A stretch of DNA of 64,000 nt from Halohasta litchfieldiae (GCF_002788215.1 NZ_CP024845.1:1426001-1490000); one strand, 5' to 3'; counted from the stretch's first letter, positions 34,857-44,701 are shown. The notes: generated by a model not told the origin, from the sequence alone. Numbers and translations are program-made.

Positions 34857-35060
34857 ATGACCGACACCGACTGCGATAACGTCGCTGGTGTCGAAGATCC
34901 TGATATACACAAGCGATATCTATCGATCTCGCGCGTCCGGAACCGAATCAACGAAGAACTAGCTAGGGATGTCGAGATCCTCGAAGAGCATCACTCTGAG
35001 CTCCTGGAAGAACTGAAGGATGTCGTCTGCCTCGAAACAGATGGCGAAAATGATGACTGA
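34857..35060 (+). CDS. small acidic coiled-coil protein
   Basis: This 67-residue protein from ATG 34857 starts directly after the repeat cluster. A coiled-coil region ARDVEILEEHHSELLEELKD fills the C-terminal half. It overlaps the following gene by about 20 bp in another frame. Its function is unknown; it could be a small plasmid-maintenance protein. Confidence 0.55.
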   Translation: MTDTDCDNVAGVEDPDIHKRYLSISRVRNRINEELARDVEILEEHHSELLEELKDVVCLETDGENDD

Positions 35061-35289
35061 GATTATCGAAGAGCACGCCCACGGTGTAAGATTGTTCGCG
35101 AGCCCTGTCGACGGTGACGAGGTCCGTTATCACTACGAGGGTCTGATGGATCGAATCAAGAGTTTCTATACTCCCGACAAGGCGCGGCTGTTTGCCGATG
35201 TGCAGACTGCTGTCGGCGACTTCCGAGAGGAGAAACCGGTGAACGGGGTGTACTACCCTCTGTTGCACAGTCCCGCAAAGATGTGCTGA
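35041..35289 (+). CDS. small hypothetical protein coupled to the preceding gene
   Basis: This protein of about 82 residues starts at ATG 35041, overlapping the previous gene. It contains FASPVDGDEVRYHYEGLMDRI and the mid-section YTPDKARLFADVQ. The next 250 bp hold small frames such as one starting MSIQWILRQFDLPEERV (about 35315), which look like decayed coding DNA, so the C-terminus may be truncated. Confidence 0.45.
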   Translation: MAKMMTEIIEEHAHGVRLFASPVDGDEVRYHYEGLMDRIKSFYTPDKARLFADVQTAVGDFREEKPVNGVYYPLLHSPAKMC

Positions 35290-35554
35290 TGACCTACTAC
35301 ATGCCCAACCTACGATGTCAATCCAGTGGATCCTCAGACAATTCGATCTCCCTGAGGAGCGGGTTCGAGAGTACTAGCCTCACTTCGAGATCGTGCCGAG
35401 AAGCACTGAGAGAATGCTACCGATGAGTAACCGATCTGCTTCGGGGCAAATGTATCTCAGACAAAGAAATAGCTGAGTCCGACGCCGGTGTGTGATTTCT
35501 AGAAGAAACTTGTTACCGGGAAAGTTTATTTGCCTTTCATGTGAATGTTAACAT

Positions 35555-35707
35555 ATGTCTGAGGACACACAAAACCTCACAGACGAAATAATCTGGAATG
35601 CCTTCGACCGGATTGAGGGGTGTGTCCCTGATGGTGCCAAACCGAAAACGGAGGCTATAATCAGGCAGGTTTTTGGTCGTGTCGCAAAGTCCTCTAGAGT
35701 TCAGTAG
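35555..35707 (+). CDS. short hypothetical gene truncated by an ISH6-like insertion
   Basis: This 50-residue frame (MSEDTQNLTDEIIWNAFDRI onward) has coding character to about codon 39, then runs into the left terminal repeat of the adjacent insertion sequence and stops there. The 3' part is not found to the right of the element, so a deletion accompanied the insertion or the element has rearranged. Confidence 0.5.
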   Translation: MSEDTQNLTDEIIWNAFDRIEGCVPDGAKPKTEAIIRQVFGRVAKSSRVQ

Positions 35708-37120
35708 TAACTGACTCCCGTGAAGGCGGGGTTGCCTCTGGTGTCCAAACCGAGGTACCCCATGCACGCCACAATCGACGTGCGGTTCGAACTGAGTATC
35801 GACGACGACAAAACGCTACCGCTCGCCACGCTTGCCGAGGCCGTCACTGACCAGAACCTCGAAGCAGTCCTTCTCGAATCGCTGGTCGAGAGCCTCGACG
35901 CCGCCAGCGTCGAGGCGCTCTGTGGTGAGAAACACGCACATGGCAACGGTGACCAGCGCTTCCAACGCGCCGGCACCGACACCCGCACAGCTGTCACAAC
36001 TGCCGGAGAACACGAGTTCTCTCTCCACTACGTCGAAGATACAGCCGCTTCCCCAGACGAATCCAGCTACTTCCGGCCCGTCGAAGACGTTCTCGACTTC
36101 GACGGGCAGAACCGCTATCAGCAGGACATCGCCGCCAAAAGCGTCGATCTCGCTACCTCGCTCAGCTATCGAGACGCTGCCAATCACGGCGACAGCTTCG
36201 TCTCGATGCCGTCGCCGACCACCATCAACCGCCGTGCCAAGAAATACGGCCACAAGCTCAAACAGTTCCTTCCAGACTGTGTCGCTGGCACAGACGCTGA
36301 CGCCGTCATTCCTGACGGGACAAAGTGCCACAGCCAAGACGACGACCGCTCGTCCCACTCCGTCCAAGCAACGCTCGGCGAAGACACCGCCGAAGAGTCA
36401 CGCTCCCTGCTGGATCTGTCGGTCAACGCTGACTGGGACGAAACTGCCGCCGAACTCGATGATATCGGCGCAGTCACTGACGACGCGACGGTCGTCAGTG
36501 ACGCTGATAGCGGCATCGTCACAGCCTTTACCGACGAAAACCGTGACCACCAGCTCGATCTCGTCCACGTCGGCCGAACGCTGGGTAACACCCTCTGGGA
36601 CGATGGCGTCTTCTCCTTGGACCGTCGGAAGGAGATCGTTTCGGAGGTGATCGACGAGGTGTTCCATCTGAAGAACTCTGTGGCGAAGCATCGTCCAGCG
36701 GAGGAGTTCGCGGCGATCCGCTCGCGGATCGCGCGAACGAGAGAGCGATTAGAGAAGACAGCGTGGCAACTGGAGCAGTTCGGGTCAGCAAAGGCTGCAG
36801 GGTATCTTCGGCGGTGGCTGCCGTCGATTGTGACGTTCGCCGAGCACGCTGTCGAGGGGTTCGAGGTTCCGTGGACCTCGAACCCCGTCGAACGACTGAT
36901 GGGCGAGGTCAGCAAGCGGTGCAAGAACCAGTGGATGCGCTGGACAGCAGAGGGATTGGAAGCGATACTCCAACTTCGGTTGGTGAAGTACGCCGACCCC
37001 GAGTACTACCAAGCGTTCCTCGACGAACTGCTCCAACGTTCGACCAAAACAGCAATCAACTGTGACCTCTCAATTGAGAGTACCAGCGGCAAAGTCTAGA
37101 CCGCTTTGCAACACGACCAA
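35673..37120 (+). mobile_element. ISH6-like insertion sequence
   Basis: The ends are imperfect inverted repeats: the left end begins TTGGTCGTGTCGCAAAG and the right end, read on the minus strand, begins TTGGTCGTGTTGCAAAG, both continuing to a TCTAGA. The element is 1448 bp and carries one transposase gene. I do not find an obvious target duplication at the two flanks (GCAGGTTT versus CAATTTGT), so the element may have recombined. Confidence 0.8.
35762..37099 (+). CDS. ISH6-family transposase
   Basis: This 445-residue transposase from ATG 35762 begins MHATIDVRFELSIDDDKTL, characteristic of ISH6 transposases. It has a long acidic N-terminus and a cysteine/histidine-containing catalytic core. 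An ATG 42 bp upstream gives a leader lacking family similarity. It mobilises the surrounding element. Confidence 0.9.
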   Translation: MHATIDVRFELSIDDDKTLPLATLAEAVTDQNLEAVLLESLVESLDAASVEALCGEKHAHGNGDQRFQRAGTDTRTAVTTAGEHEFSLHYVEDTAASPDESSYFRPVEDVLDFDGQNRYQQDIAAKSVDLATSLSYRDAANHGDSFVSMPSPTTINRRAKKYGHKLKQFLPDCVAGTDADAVIPDGTKCHSQDDDRSSHSVQATLGEDTAEESRSLLDLSVNADWDETAAELDDIGAVTDDATVVSDADSGIVTAFTDENRDHQLDLVHVGRTLGNTLWDDGVFSLDRRKEIVSEVIDEVFHLKNSVAKHRPAEEFAAIRSRIARTRERLEKTAWQLEQFGSAKAAGYLRRWLPSIVTFAEHAVEGFEVPWTSNPVERLMGEVSKRCKNQWMRWTAEGLEAILQLRLVKYADPEYYQAFLDELLQRSTKTAINCDLSIESTSGKV

Positions 37121-37150
37121 CAATTTGTACTTGGTGTATGTGTGGACTAT

Positions 37151-40100
37151 ATGAAGAGAATATTGGCAGTATTGTCTGTTTTGATTGTCATCCTATTCAC
37201 TGTCGGAGGAATGGGTATAGTCACTGCAGACGGAGGCGGCAATGAAACTGGAACTCCCGAAGAGACCAGAGTCATTGTACAGCTAGCGGAGATCGAATCG
37301 TTCGACTCGAAAGAGGATTTGAAACAACAAACAAGAGATCGTCAGGAGCCGGTTCTAGATCACCTCGAGACCGTCGACGGGGTGACCGTCCAAGATCGAT
37401 TGTGGATCACGAATACGATCCTAGTGACTGTCGACACAGATCGGGTGTCACTTGACCAACTCCGCCAGATCCCCGATGTCGAAAGCGTCGAACTGGATGA
37501 GAAGGTCAGCGGTGGAGACCCCATCCCGACAGTGAGCTCGCAAAGTACACCAGATGCAGAGACTACCTATGGTCTCGATCAAATCAATGCCCCCGAGACG
37601 TGGGAGCGGTTCGATACGAGAGGAGATGGAGTGACTATCGGAGTTATCGACGGTGGTGTCACCCCAGATCACGTCGCGATTGAACTCAATGGAGGCAATT
37701 CGGCGAACAACTACGAGGGCGGATGGCACACGCTCTATTACCCCAATGGATCGTTTACTAGTCTTGGTGAACGTGAAGGCGTGTCTGCACCTGCCCCATT
37801 CGACAGTAGTGGTCACGGCACTCACGTCTCAGGCACGGTTGTCGGTGGGAATCAGACCGGAACTGCAATCGGAGTTGCACCCGATGCTAAGCTCATTCAT
37901 TCAACCGCGCTGTACAACGGTGATGGATATGCGTTCAATGTGCGTAAGTCATTGCAGTGGATGGCTGAGGAGGAACCCGATATCGTCAGTATGAGTCTGG
38001 GCCTAGATAGCCCAATAAGTACTCACATTGAAGCAATCGACACACTCCGATCGTTGGGTATTACAGTAGTTTCGTCGTCCGGCAACAGTGGGAACGGCCA
38101 CATAGGTTTCCCTGCAGGGTACGAAACAGCCATTGCAGTGGGCGCAACGGATAGCTCAGGGCAGATTCCGTACTTTTCGAGCGGTGGAACATACCAACTC
38201 AGTGAGTATGAGAAAACAGCCGCGAAGGTCGGTGAATGGGACGACACTCAACTGACCCCTTACGTTGTCGCACCAGGGGATGGTGTTTACAGTGCGGATT
38301 ACCAGAACCCGAACAGCCTCACACTGAAGTCCGGGACGAGCATGGCCGCACCACACGTTAGTGGAATCATCAGCCTCATGCTCTCAAACAACCCCAATCT
38401 CACTCCTGCACAGGTCCAGGAAGTACTACGACGGGGGGCCATTGACGCAGTCGGAGTGCCCGATGGGAGAAACACTCGATCTGGATACGGAGTAGCCAAT
38501 GCATACACCTCACTAGCACTCAGTAATCCAGATGGCTTCGTGGGAGTCGAATCAGTCAATACGAACGATACTGTCGAGTATGGAGACACAATCGTTACGA
38601 AGGCCAATGTGACTAACGTGAACATCGTCGGGGATGCAGCGAGTCGGACGGTGACCTACTCCGTCAATGGAACTCAAATCGGATCGGAAAACGTCAATCT
38701 CGGTTCTGAAGAATACAAGGAACTGATCTTTGAATATCAGACCAGTGAGGCGGATACCGGCGTCAACGAAGTCGTCATTGAGACAGGGGACGTAACTAGA
38801 ACGGTCAACGTAACGGTCGCAGGGCCAGCCGAGTTCGAACCGACTCTCAATACTTCAGATGTCGCTGGTCCGTTTGTCATCGGCGAAATAGCTGAGTTCA
38901 ACGTCTCGGTCGAGAACGTCGGAGATATCGCTGATACGGGCAACCTCAGCCTCTACATCAACGATTCGCTCGTCGTGAGTGGTAATTCGAATATCCCTTC
39001 ACTTGCTCCTGGAGAAAGCACAGATATCGAGTTTGATTACACGCCAATCGAGGCAGACCAACCACAAATAAACGTTACAGCAGCAACCGACACGAGACAA
39101 TCCGAGCAGTGGGTCGAGGTAGCCAAACCTGCGGCGTTCGAGCCAACAGTCAATACGGTAGCCACAAGCGACTTCATTGCCGGTGACAACGCAACGGTCA
39201 GCGTTGATGTTCTCAATACCGGTGGAGTCGCCGGAACTGGTGATCTCGACCTCTACATCAACGAGACTCGAATCGTGGATGGATCTTCAAACATCCCTGA
39301 AACCGACGCTGGTGCAACGTCGACAGTGAACTTCACCTACAAGGTGACCGACGATGATTACCCTGTTCTGAACGTCACTGCGAGTACGCCATCGGCTCAA
39401 AATGAGACGATGATCGACGTATTGCGACCAGCGGAGTCAGTCACTAAGATCACCTCAGTAAACACGCCCGTTGAATCTGAGGATGTCAACGTGACCGTCG
39501 AGGTCTCCAACCGGGGCGACTTCGAGCTATCACAGAACGCTACGGTCAGCGTAGACGGGATTGGGTCGAACTCAACGCTCGTCGATGTTGCAGGGAGAGA
39601 TTCTGCTGTGGTCTCGCTTACGATCCCGACCAGCACGGGTGACTATGGAAGCTATACAGTCAACGCTTCAACGCCGAACAGCACCGATTCACTCCCACTG
39701 ATCATCGACCGACAGGCAACGTTCGATGCCAAGGTTGAGAGCATCAATACCTCTGTGAGCGCCGGAGAAACCATTGTCGCAGAGATTGATGTCGAGAATA
39801 TCGGGGACGTCTCCGATACACAGACCGTCTCGTTCTCGGATGAAACGAGCGGAGTCCTTGAGTCGGAAGATGTGACACTCGCAGCCGGAGACAACAGTAC
39901 CCTCACGTTCGAGCGAGAGACTGGTATCAATGACATTGGCGACGTGAAGCTCACGGCCGCTACTGACTACACAAGCGTCTCCAAGACCGTCACGGTCAAC
40001 GATCCGAACCCGGCGACGATCACAGCTGTCGAAGCCGAACAGGACACCGCAAACGATGTAGTCGTGGTCAATGGAACGGTCGAACCGGGGAGTCTCCCGG

Positions 40101-42031
40101 TCGACAGTGTACTTCTCGGAGTAGAGGCGACATTCACATCCTACAGCACCGAAAAGGCTGTCAATGGTGATGTGAGCGATGGCGGAGAGTTCAGCACTCA
40201 GATCCCAACAAGCGACCTCGTAGGCGACGGCAATTACACGGCTATCGCGATGGCAGTCGACAACGTCAGTTACGAAGTCACAGCCTCTGGATCGGAAGTC
40301 GCCGTCGATACCACCCCACCGAAGGTGCAACTCGACACAGACAGTCTTTCGACAGGCAACGGAGACCTGCTAATCGAAGCTAACGAAGCCTTCGAGATCA
40401 CGGATGTCGTGATCGAAGCAGACGATCAGACAGACCGAAGCCCGTCGGCCAGTGCGGTCCCCGATGGGCTCAACGCTAAAGAGAATACGGTCAGAATCAC
40501 CTTCGACAGTAGCCAGTCGGCGACTGCCGGAATCAGTATCTTCAACGTTACAGTCGATGCGAAAGACGGCAACAATAATACCGTCACAGAAACGCTCAAC
40601 GCCACCATCGACAACTACCAGATCATCAACGGGGAGGGAACAGTCAACCCCGGTACTACGAGTCAGATCGATGTACTCGGCAATACAACGCAGATTGGTA
40701 GTACGACGAGTCGAGATGCAACAGTCAGTAGCAGCCGAACGTCACCCATTGGAACAGAGCTCGCAGCGAATCAATTCAGTGGCGGGTTCGTCAACGTCAA
40801 CGATATCGGCCTCAGTGACTCGGAGCTTGAGAACGCGACTATCACAATCCCAGTCTCCGAACTCAACCAGAACACCATCAGCGGCTTCGACAAAAACGAG
40901 CTGGTGATCCTGAAATCCGAAGACGGTAGCTCAGATTACCGCGAGATCAATACCGAATACAACGCGACCTCAAACGAACTCGTTGCAGTCGTTGATGGAT
41001 TCAGCCAATTCGGTGCGGGTGGAGTGGATACCACTGCACCAACAGTCGACACCATCGACGTTTCACCAAGTACCTCCGTTGAAGCCAACGAGGGTCCAGT
41101 GAACATCAGTTTCGAGTACACTGATCAGCACTCGTCGATCAACGTCAGCGAGACAAGCATCTCTGCCGACGTTAGCAACAGCCGTTATACGACGAGTATC
41201 ACCGCCGGAAAGGGAACGTTCAACGTGAGTGGCCTATCGGCCGGTGAAACGATCGTCGTCACACTGACCGTAGCCGACACAGCCGGGAACTCGAAAGAGC
41301 AAGAAGTGACCATTGAGGTTGCCAGCAACAACAATGGGGGTGGCGGTGGCAGTGGCGGAAGTGCCAGCGGAGGCGGTGGGGGCGGCGGAGGCGGCGGAGG
41401 CAGTGGTGTTCCGTCTGCACGGCCAACGCCGATCCCGGACGACGTCCACACCATCGTCAGAGCCAAAGGCAAGATCAATGGCGGCGAAGAGGTCAGCGTC
41501 TCTGAACCGGGTGATTTCGTCACCAACCCTGTCATCGAGACCGTGATCTTCAATGAGCCGGGTCTGGCCGGAGTGATCGAAGTACGAGACTACAGTGATG
41601 TACCATCCAGAGCAGGTCGGCCGCCGGGAGACATCATCTCTGCCAATGAGGTCATGGTTCCGTACTCGCTCAGAGACAAGCAAGCAACACTCAGATTCAA
41701 TCTGATGAAGCTCGAAAATCCAGGGTTCGATCTGGACGAACTGGATCGAGATACGCTGACTGTGTGGTACGAAGAAGACGGTGAGTGGAGCGCACTGGAG
41801 ACAACGGTGGTCGAGGACACCGAGGACAGTTTCGTAGTCGAAGCTGAAACTGACGGGTTCTCGCACTTTGCAGTGACAAACGCTCTTGCAGAGGAAGGCG
41901 AAATCGTAGAGGAAACCGAGACCAGTCAAGAAGAAGAAGAGACTAACGACGACACACCAGGGTTCGGATTCGTGGCCGCCATCATCGCGCTGTCGTCACT
42001 CGGTGTCGCACTGCGACTAAAATCACCGTAG
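37151..42031 (+). CDS. giant secreted subtilisin-like protease with PGF-CTERM anchor
   Basis: This cell-surface S8 serine protease is about 1626 residues from ATG 37151 (MKRILAVLSVLIVILF signal peptide). The subtilase triad is present: IGVIDGGV (Asp167), SGHGTHVSG (His222) and KSGTSMAAPHVSG (Ser397), with an oxyanion Asn near 312. Repeated beta domains of CARDB type (NTGGVAGTGDLDLYIN and relatives, residues about 460-930) follow, then a poly-glycine linker of two Gly-Ser stretches. A PGF-pre-PGF-type domain and a PGF-CTERM sorting signal (TPGFGFVAAIIALSSL) complete it. Archaeosortase A would anchor it to lipid. It starts 31 bp after the ISH6-like element, which probably lies in or has replaced its promoter. 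Confidence 0.93.
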   Translation: MKRILAVLSVLIVILFTVGGMGIVTADGGGNETGTPEETRVIVQLAEIESFDSKEDLKQQTRDRQEPVLDHLETVDGVTVQDRLWITNTILVTVDTDRVSLDQLRQIPDVESVELDEKVSGGDPIPTVSSQSTPDAETTYGLDQINAPETWERFDTRGDGVTIGVIDGGVTPDHVAIELNGGNSANNYEGGWHTLYYPNGSFTSLGEREGVSAPAPFDSSGHGTHVSGTVVGGNQTGTAIGVAPDAKLIHSTALYNGDGYAFNVRKSLQWMAEEEPDIVSMSLGLDSPISTHIEAIDTLRSLGITVVSSSGNSGNGHIGFPAGYETAIAVGATDSSGQIPYFSSGGTYQLSEYEKTAAKVGEWDDTQLTPYVVAPGDGVYSADYQNPNSLTLKSGTSMAAPHVSGIISLMLSNNPNLTPAQVQEVLRRGAIDAVGVPDGRNTRSGYGVANAYTSLALSNPDGFVGVESVNTNDTVEYGDTIVTKANVTNVNIVGDAASRTVTYSVNGTQIGSENVNLGSEEYKELIFEYQTSEADTGVNEVVIETGDVTRTVNVTVAGPAEFEPTLNTSDVAGPFVIGEIAEFNVSVENVGDIADTGNLSLYINDSLVVSGNSNIPSLAPGESTDIEFDYTPIEADQPQINVTAATDTRQSEQWVEVAKPAAFEPTVNTVATSDFIAGDNATVSVDVLNTGGVAGTGDLDLYINETRIVDGSSNIPETDAGATSTVNFTYKVTDDDYPVLNVTASTPSAQNETMIDVLRPAESVTKITSVNTPVESEDVNVTVEVSNRGDFELSQNATVSVDGIGSNSTLVDVAGRDSAVVSLTIPTSTGDYGSYTVNASTPNSTDSLPLIIDRQATFDAKVESINTSVSAGETIVAEIDVENIGDVSDTQTVSFSDETSGVLESEDVTLAAGDNSTLTFERETGINDIGDVKLTAATDYTSVSKTVTVNDPNPATITAVEAEQDTANDVVVVNGTVEPGSLPVDSVLLGVEATFTSYSTEKAVNGDVSDGGEFSTQIPTSDLVGDGNYTAIAMAVDNVSYEVTASGSEVAVDTTPPKVQLDTDSLSTGNGDLLIEANEAFEITDVVIEADDQTDRSPSASAVPDGLNAKENTVRITFDSSQSATAGISIFNVTVDAKDGNNNTVTETLNATIDNYQIINGEGTVNPGTTSQIDVLGNTTQIGSTTSRDATVSSSRTSPIGTELAANQFSGGFVNVNDIGLSDSELENATITIPVSELNQNTISGFDKNELVILKSEDGSSDYREINTEYNATSNELVAVVDGFSQFGAGGVDTTAPTVDTIDVSPSTSVEANEGPVNISFEYTDQHSSINVSETSISADVSNSRYTTSITAGKGTFNVSGLSAGETIVVTLTVADTAGNSKEQEVTIEVASNNNGGGGGSGGSASGGGGGGGGGGGSGVPSARPTPIPDDVHTIVRAKGKINGGEEVSVSEPGDFVTNPVIETVIFNEPGLAGVIEVRDYSDVPSRAGRPPGDIISANEVMVPYSLRDKQATLRFNLMKLENPGFDLDELDRDTLTVWYEEDGEWSALETTVVEDTEDSFVVEAETDGFSHFAVTNALAEEGEIVEETETSQEEEETNDDTPGFGFVAAIIALSSLGVALRLKSP

Positions 42032-42150
42032 AAGGCCGTTACACCTTCAATTCCATTTTCTAGGATAGGTAGTTGGCGTCGGACCAATACCAATGCGCTT
42101 CTCTATATATTCTGCGAGAAAGAACCACGCCGTTTACAGCTGAGAGGAAG

Positions 42151-42708
42151 TCACTCGATATTTAGTGCGATTACCGTCTTCGTATCCTCATCTTTGTTTT
42201 TAGGCGAACAATGCCAGAGATAGGCCGGGAATATAATCACATCTCCCTCAGTGGCGTTTGGCTCTATAACAGCTCCATCATTCGTTTGGAATAGTGTCGG
42301 TTTAGAATCCTCTGGCAGTTCGACATAATATACAGCGGCCCAACCGCACTTTTTGTGGATATGCCAATCGTGGGCGTTATTTTTACTGTACCGTTGAAAC
42401 CACGAATCTTTGATTTCAAGCTCTACGTCCTGATCGCTGTCCTCATGTAAGACTATTTTTTCAAGTCCTGCAGCAAGACACTTGGCTAAATCCTCACCTA
42501 TGAAATCCATATATTCTCCCTTATGCTGGTCAGCTATATGATAATCTGTAGAAAGGAGGTTTGAACCATCCATCGCATCTTGTGCAGCAATAGAATTATC
42601 CAGGATTTCCAGTAATTTTTCTTTGCGCTGATGATGCCCCTCAAAAGGCACAATTACATAGGGCATTTCAATACTGTGGACTTCAATCTCGCTTGTCTTT
42701 TGTGACAT
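42151..42708 (-). CDS. 2OG-Fe(II) oxygenase-like protein (phage type)
   Basis: This 185-residue protein has the HxD/H...H pattern of non-haem iron dioxygenases: HDWHIHKKCGWAAVYYVEL provides two His ligands, and DVIIFPAYLWHCSPKNKD provides the distal His. Similar small oxygenases occur in cyanophages and hydroxylate unknown substrates. It is convergent with the giant protease. Substrate unknown. Low GC relative to its neighbours suggests recent transfer. Confidence 0.72.
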   Translation of the reverse strand: MSQKTSEIEVHSIEMPYVIVPFEGHHQRKEKLLEILDNSIAAQDAMDGSNLLSTDYHIADQHKGEYMDFIGEDLAKCLAAGLEKIVLHEDSDQDVELEIKDSWFQRYSKNNAHDWHIHKKCGWAAVYYVELPEDSKPTLFQTNDGAVIEPNATEGDVIIFPAYLWHCSPKNKDEDTKTVIALNIE

Positions 42709-43024
42709 TGTGATTTTACGATCTCCGTTTGACTACATCTAATTTGATTAAAGTAGTCTTACTGTCGTAATATATCACCACTATGTATAAGTTTTTTCTC
42801 CCGCATTTCCATACAAGCAGGTTGTCGACTCCCAAACGCTTCGCAAGGGGAAAATAAAAATGCCTCTACAGTGATGCGAATTCACAGAAATTTTATTGCG
42901 TAGTGTGTGGCGCTCGGTGTCGCACTTCGACTGAAGTTCTAAAACCAATCACTGGTTCCATTTTTGCCCTGATATGTGCGGCGAGCGGTAGTGCCAGCTA
43001 TTCAATCGCCGGAGAGTAAAACAG
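42709..43024. other. AT-rich intergenic region with a protease tail remnant
   Basis: These 316 bp separate the oxygenase promoter from the methylase-like gene. No gene is supported except the vestige listed next. A TATA-like TATGTATAAGTT occurs at 42783-42794 and may belong to a lost or small gene. Confidence 0.35.
42907..42942 (+). pseudogene. vestigial PGF-CTERM tail
   Basis: The last codons read VALGVALRLKF and a stop, closely matching the tail GVALRLKSP of the giant protease 900 bp upstream. The region before it has no open frame. It looks like a leftover 3' end of a second surface protein gene, perhaps the recombination partner of the giant protease. Confidence 0.4.
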
Positions 43025-43738
43025 GTGAGCAAAGCAAATTCTAGTTCGAGCAGCGACAGTGAAAGCATAGAACCGATTGTAGGGTGTCTAAAATCCGCAA
43101 GTCGCGTTACAGGGTACGGATTGCCGAAGATCTTCATCGGGTGGGTCGATATGGTCCTACTATCCTTCCAAGGAAACAGTGGCGAGTATGTGGAGGCTCT
43201 CGACGATATTGTCCCGGATCACTGTAGCGATGAGGATCGAGAGATGGTTGCGATGGAGTTCGCCAAAGCGTTTGGGCATCTACTGTCGGTAACCTGCGAC
43301 AAGCAGAGACCAGTGATAGGGGACATCTATGAGGCCGTAGGAGCGAACTCGGATCGGTTGGGACAGCATTTCACACCGTGGAGGCTCTGTGAATTGACGG
43401 CTGGGCTTGATATCAAATCGTCCGATATAGAGGCGGCCACTCCTGACAACCCAATCGAGTCTCACGACCCAACCTGCGGGAGCGGTCGGATGCTGATAGC
43501 CCACGCGAAGGCCATTCACAAGAGAGACCCTACAGCACCGGTCTTCGTGACGGGCGTCGACATAAGCCGTGTCTGCGCTCAGATGGCGGTCATCAATCTG
43601 ATTCTCGCAGGAACGTCAGGATCGATTATATACGGAGACTCGCTGACAATGGAGTATCACACGCAATGGGTGGTCAACTTCCGAGGAAATGAAGCGAGTG
43701 TGAGCCGTATCGACGATCCGAAAGGGGACTCTGAATAG
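43025..43738 (+). CDS. orphan N6-adenine methylase-like protein lacking the NPPY motif
   Basis: This 237-residue protein starts at GTG 43025. It contains an SAM-binding motif, HDPTCGSGRMLIAHAKAIH, preceded by GQHFTPWRLCELTA, both typical of HsdM-like type I methylases and phage orphans. No NPPY/NPPF catalytic tetrapeptide is visible, and the protein ends shortly after GDSLTMEYH where that motif would normally follow. It is either a truncated methylase or a DNA-binding relative without activity. Confidence 0.65.
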   Translation: MSKANSSSSSDSESIEPIVGCLKSASRVTGYGLPKIFIGWVDMVLLSFQGNSGEYVEALDDIVPDHCSDEDREMVAMEFAKAFGHLLSVTCDKQRPVIGDIYEAVGANSDRLGQHFTPWRLCELTAGLDIKSSDIEAATPDNPIESHDPTCGSGRMLIAHAKAIHKRDPTAPVFVTGVDISRVCAQMAVINLILAGTSGSIIYGDSLTMEYHTQWVVNFRGNEASVSRIDDPKGDSE

Positions 43739-43856
43739 AACCAGTTTGTAGCTAACAAAATTTCGAGCGTCCAGAGGAGTTGCGAATGGTGGGTTTCACA
43801 TTCATGACCTTAGACAGCATTTTGAGAGGCTGGAAGAAAGTCTTATATTGTTGGTT

Positions 43857-44441
43857 TTAGATTATGTCATCAACAGACAGGTGGACGAATATACCGCCTA
43901 CAGCAGCCAATGCAACGATCACACCAAGCTCACCAGATAAGAAGCTCAACTGGGGGACAAATCCCTTGAGCAGGCCAAGAGAAAAATAGGATACAATGCC
44001 GACAAAGAACGCAAAAGCTGGTGAGTGTGTGAATCCTCTATGAGTCAAAGAATTATCGAACAGATCTCCTCCGAAAAGAAGTGCTACGACTCCTCCGATA
44101 AGGATAACACCACTCCCTAATACGCTGGGGTCCCCTGAAATAGCAATACCGACAACCCTTCCAATCCCATCAACAAAACGAGGAGCTACCGTAGGAAGTA
44201 GTAAGATCAACGCAATAATACCTATACTAGCGTACTTTCCAGCAGTCTGTCGTGGTATCGAGTCTTGATGATCTATATCTGGGACCAACGATGTTAACAA
44301 CGCGTAAGCCGATGCTACAAGTGCTGTAAGTATGATATAGTCAGTGGGCGCACGTAGTTGGAACGCGGTAAAGCTACTGATGACAATAACAAACAGTGCG
44401 TACTTTTTACCAGCCGAGAGGTGTTGGTCGAAATTCCCCAT
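43857..44441 (-). CDS. membrane metal-dependent hydrolase-like (DUF457/YdjM)
   Basis: This 194-residue integral membrane protein from ATG 44441 (the upstream 64 codons lack membrane or conserved features) has about five hydrophobic segments. Family marks are LVPDIDHQDS and LTHRGFTHSPAFAFF, a conserved histidine pair in the DUF457/YdjM membrane hydrolase family. The substrate is unknown. It stands alone between the methylase-like gene and the integrase. Confidence 0.75.
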   Translation of the reverse strand: MGNFDQHLSAGKKYALFVIVISSFTAFQLRAPTDYIILTALVASAYALLTSLVPDIDHQDSIPRQTAGKYASIGIIALILLLPTVAPRFVDGIGRVVGIAISGDPSVLGSGVILIGGVVALLFGGDLFDNSLTHRGFTHSPAFAFFVGIVSYFSLGLLKGFVPQLSFLSGELGVIVALAAVGGIFVHLSVDDII

Positions 44442-44701
44442 ATCAGGACTTAGAACCGACCATACATAAGATGTCGAGACGGTTGACATTACCAACGAAT
44501 GGTAGACTGAGTCCTCTGAGATAATTCCACACAAACTGCATCTCGAAAAGAGGTCATGAACGTTTCCTGTCGTTCGCAACTTAACTCCAGATCTCCGTAT
44601 AGCAACATACAATATACAATCTCCAAAAAGCACCTGAACGCGAGGTAGACAACCTCTACGACACGTTGAGCGTGTGGTGGTTTCCGATGATTAGAACGGA
44701 G
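44442..44701. other. intergenic region between membrane protein and integrase genes
   Basis: These 260 bp lie upstream of the membrane gene and downstream of the integrase. Short frames on both strands are not convincing. No attachment-site duplicate is recognised. Confidence 0.3.

Noticed and set aside
36184-36924. Long minus-strand frame inside the ISH6-like transposase
   Set aside because: It is a shadow caused by GC-rich coding DNA. The opposite strand has a recognised transposase.
41185-41929. Minus-strand frames over the giant protease tail, one rich in proline
   Set aside because: They are the reverse reading of the glycine-rich linker and S8 coding DNA, with no motif.
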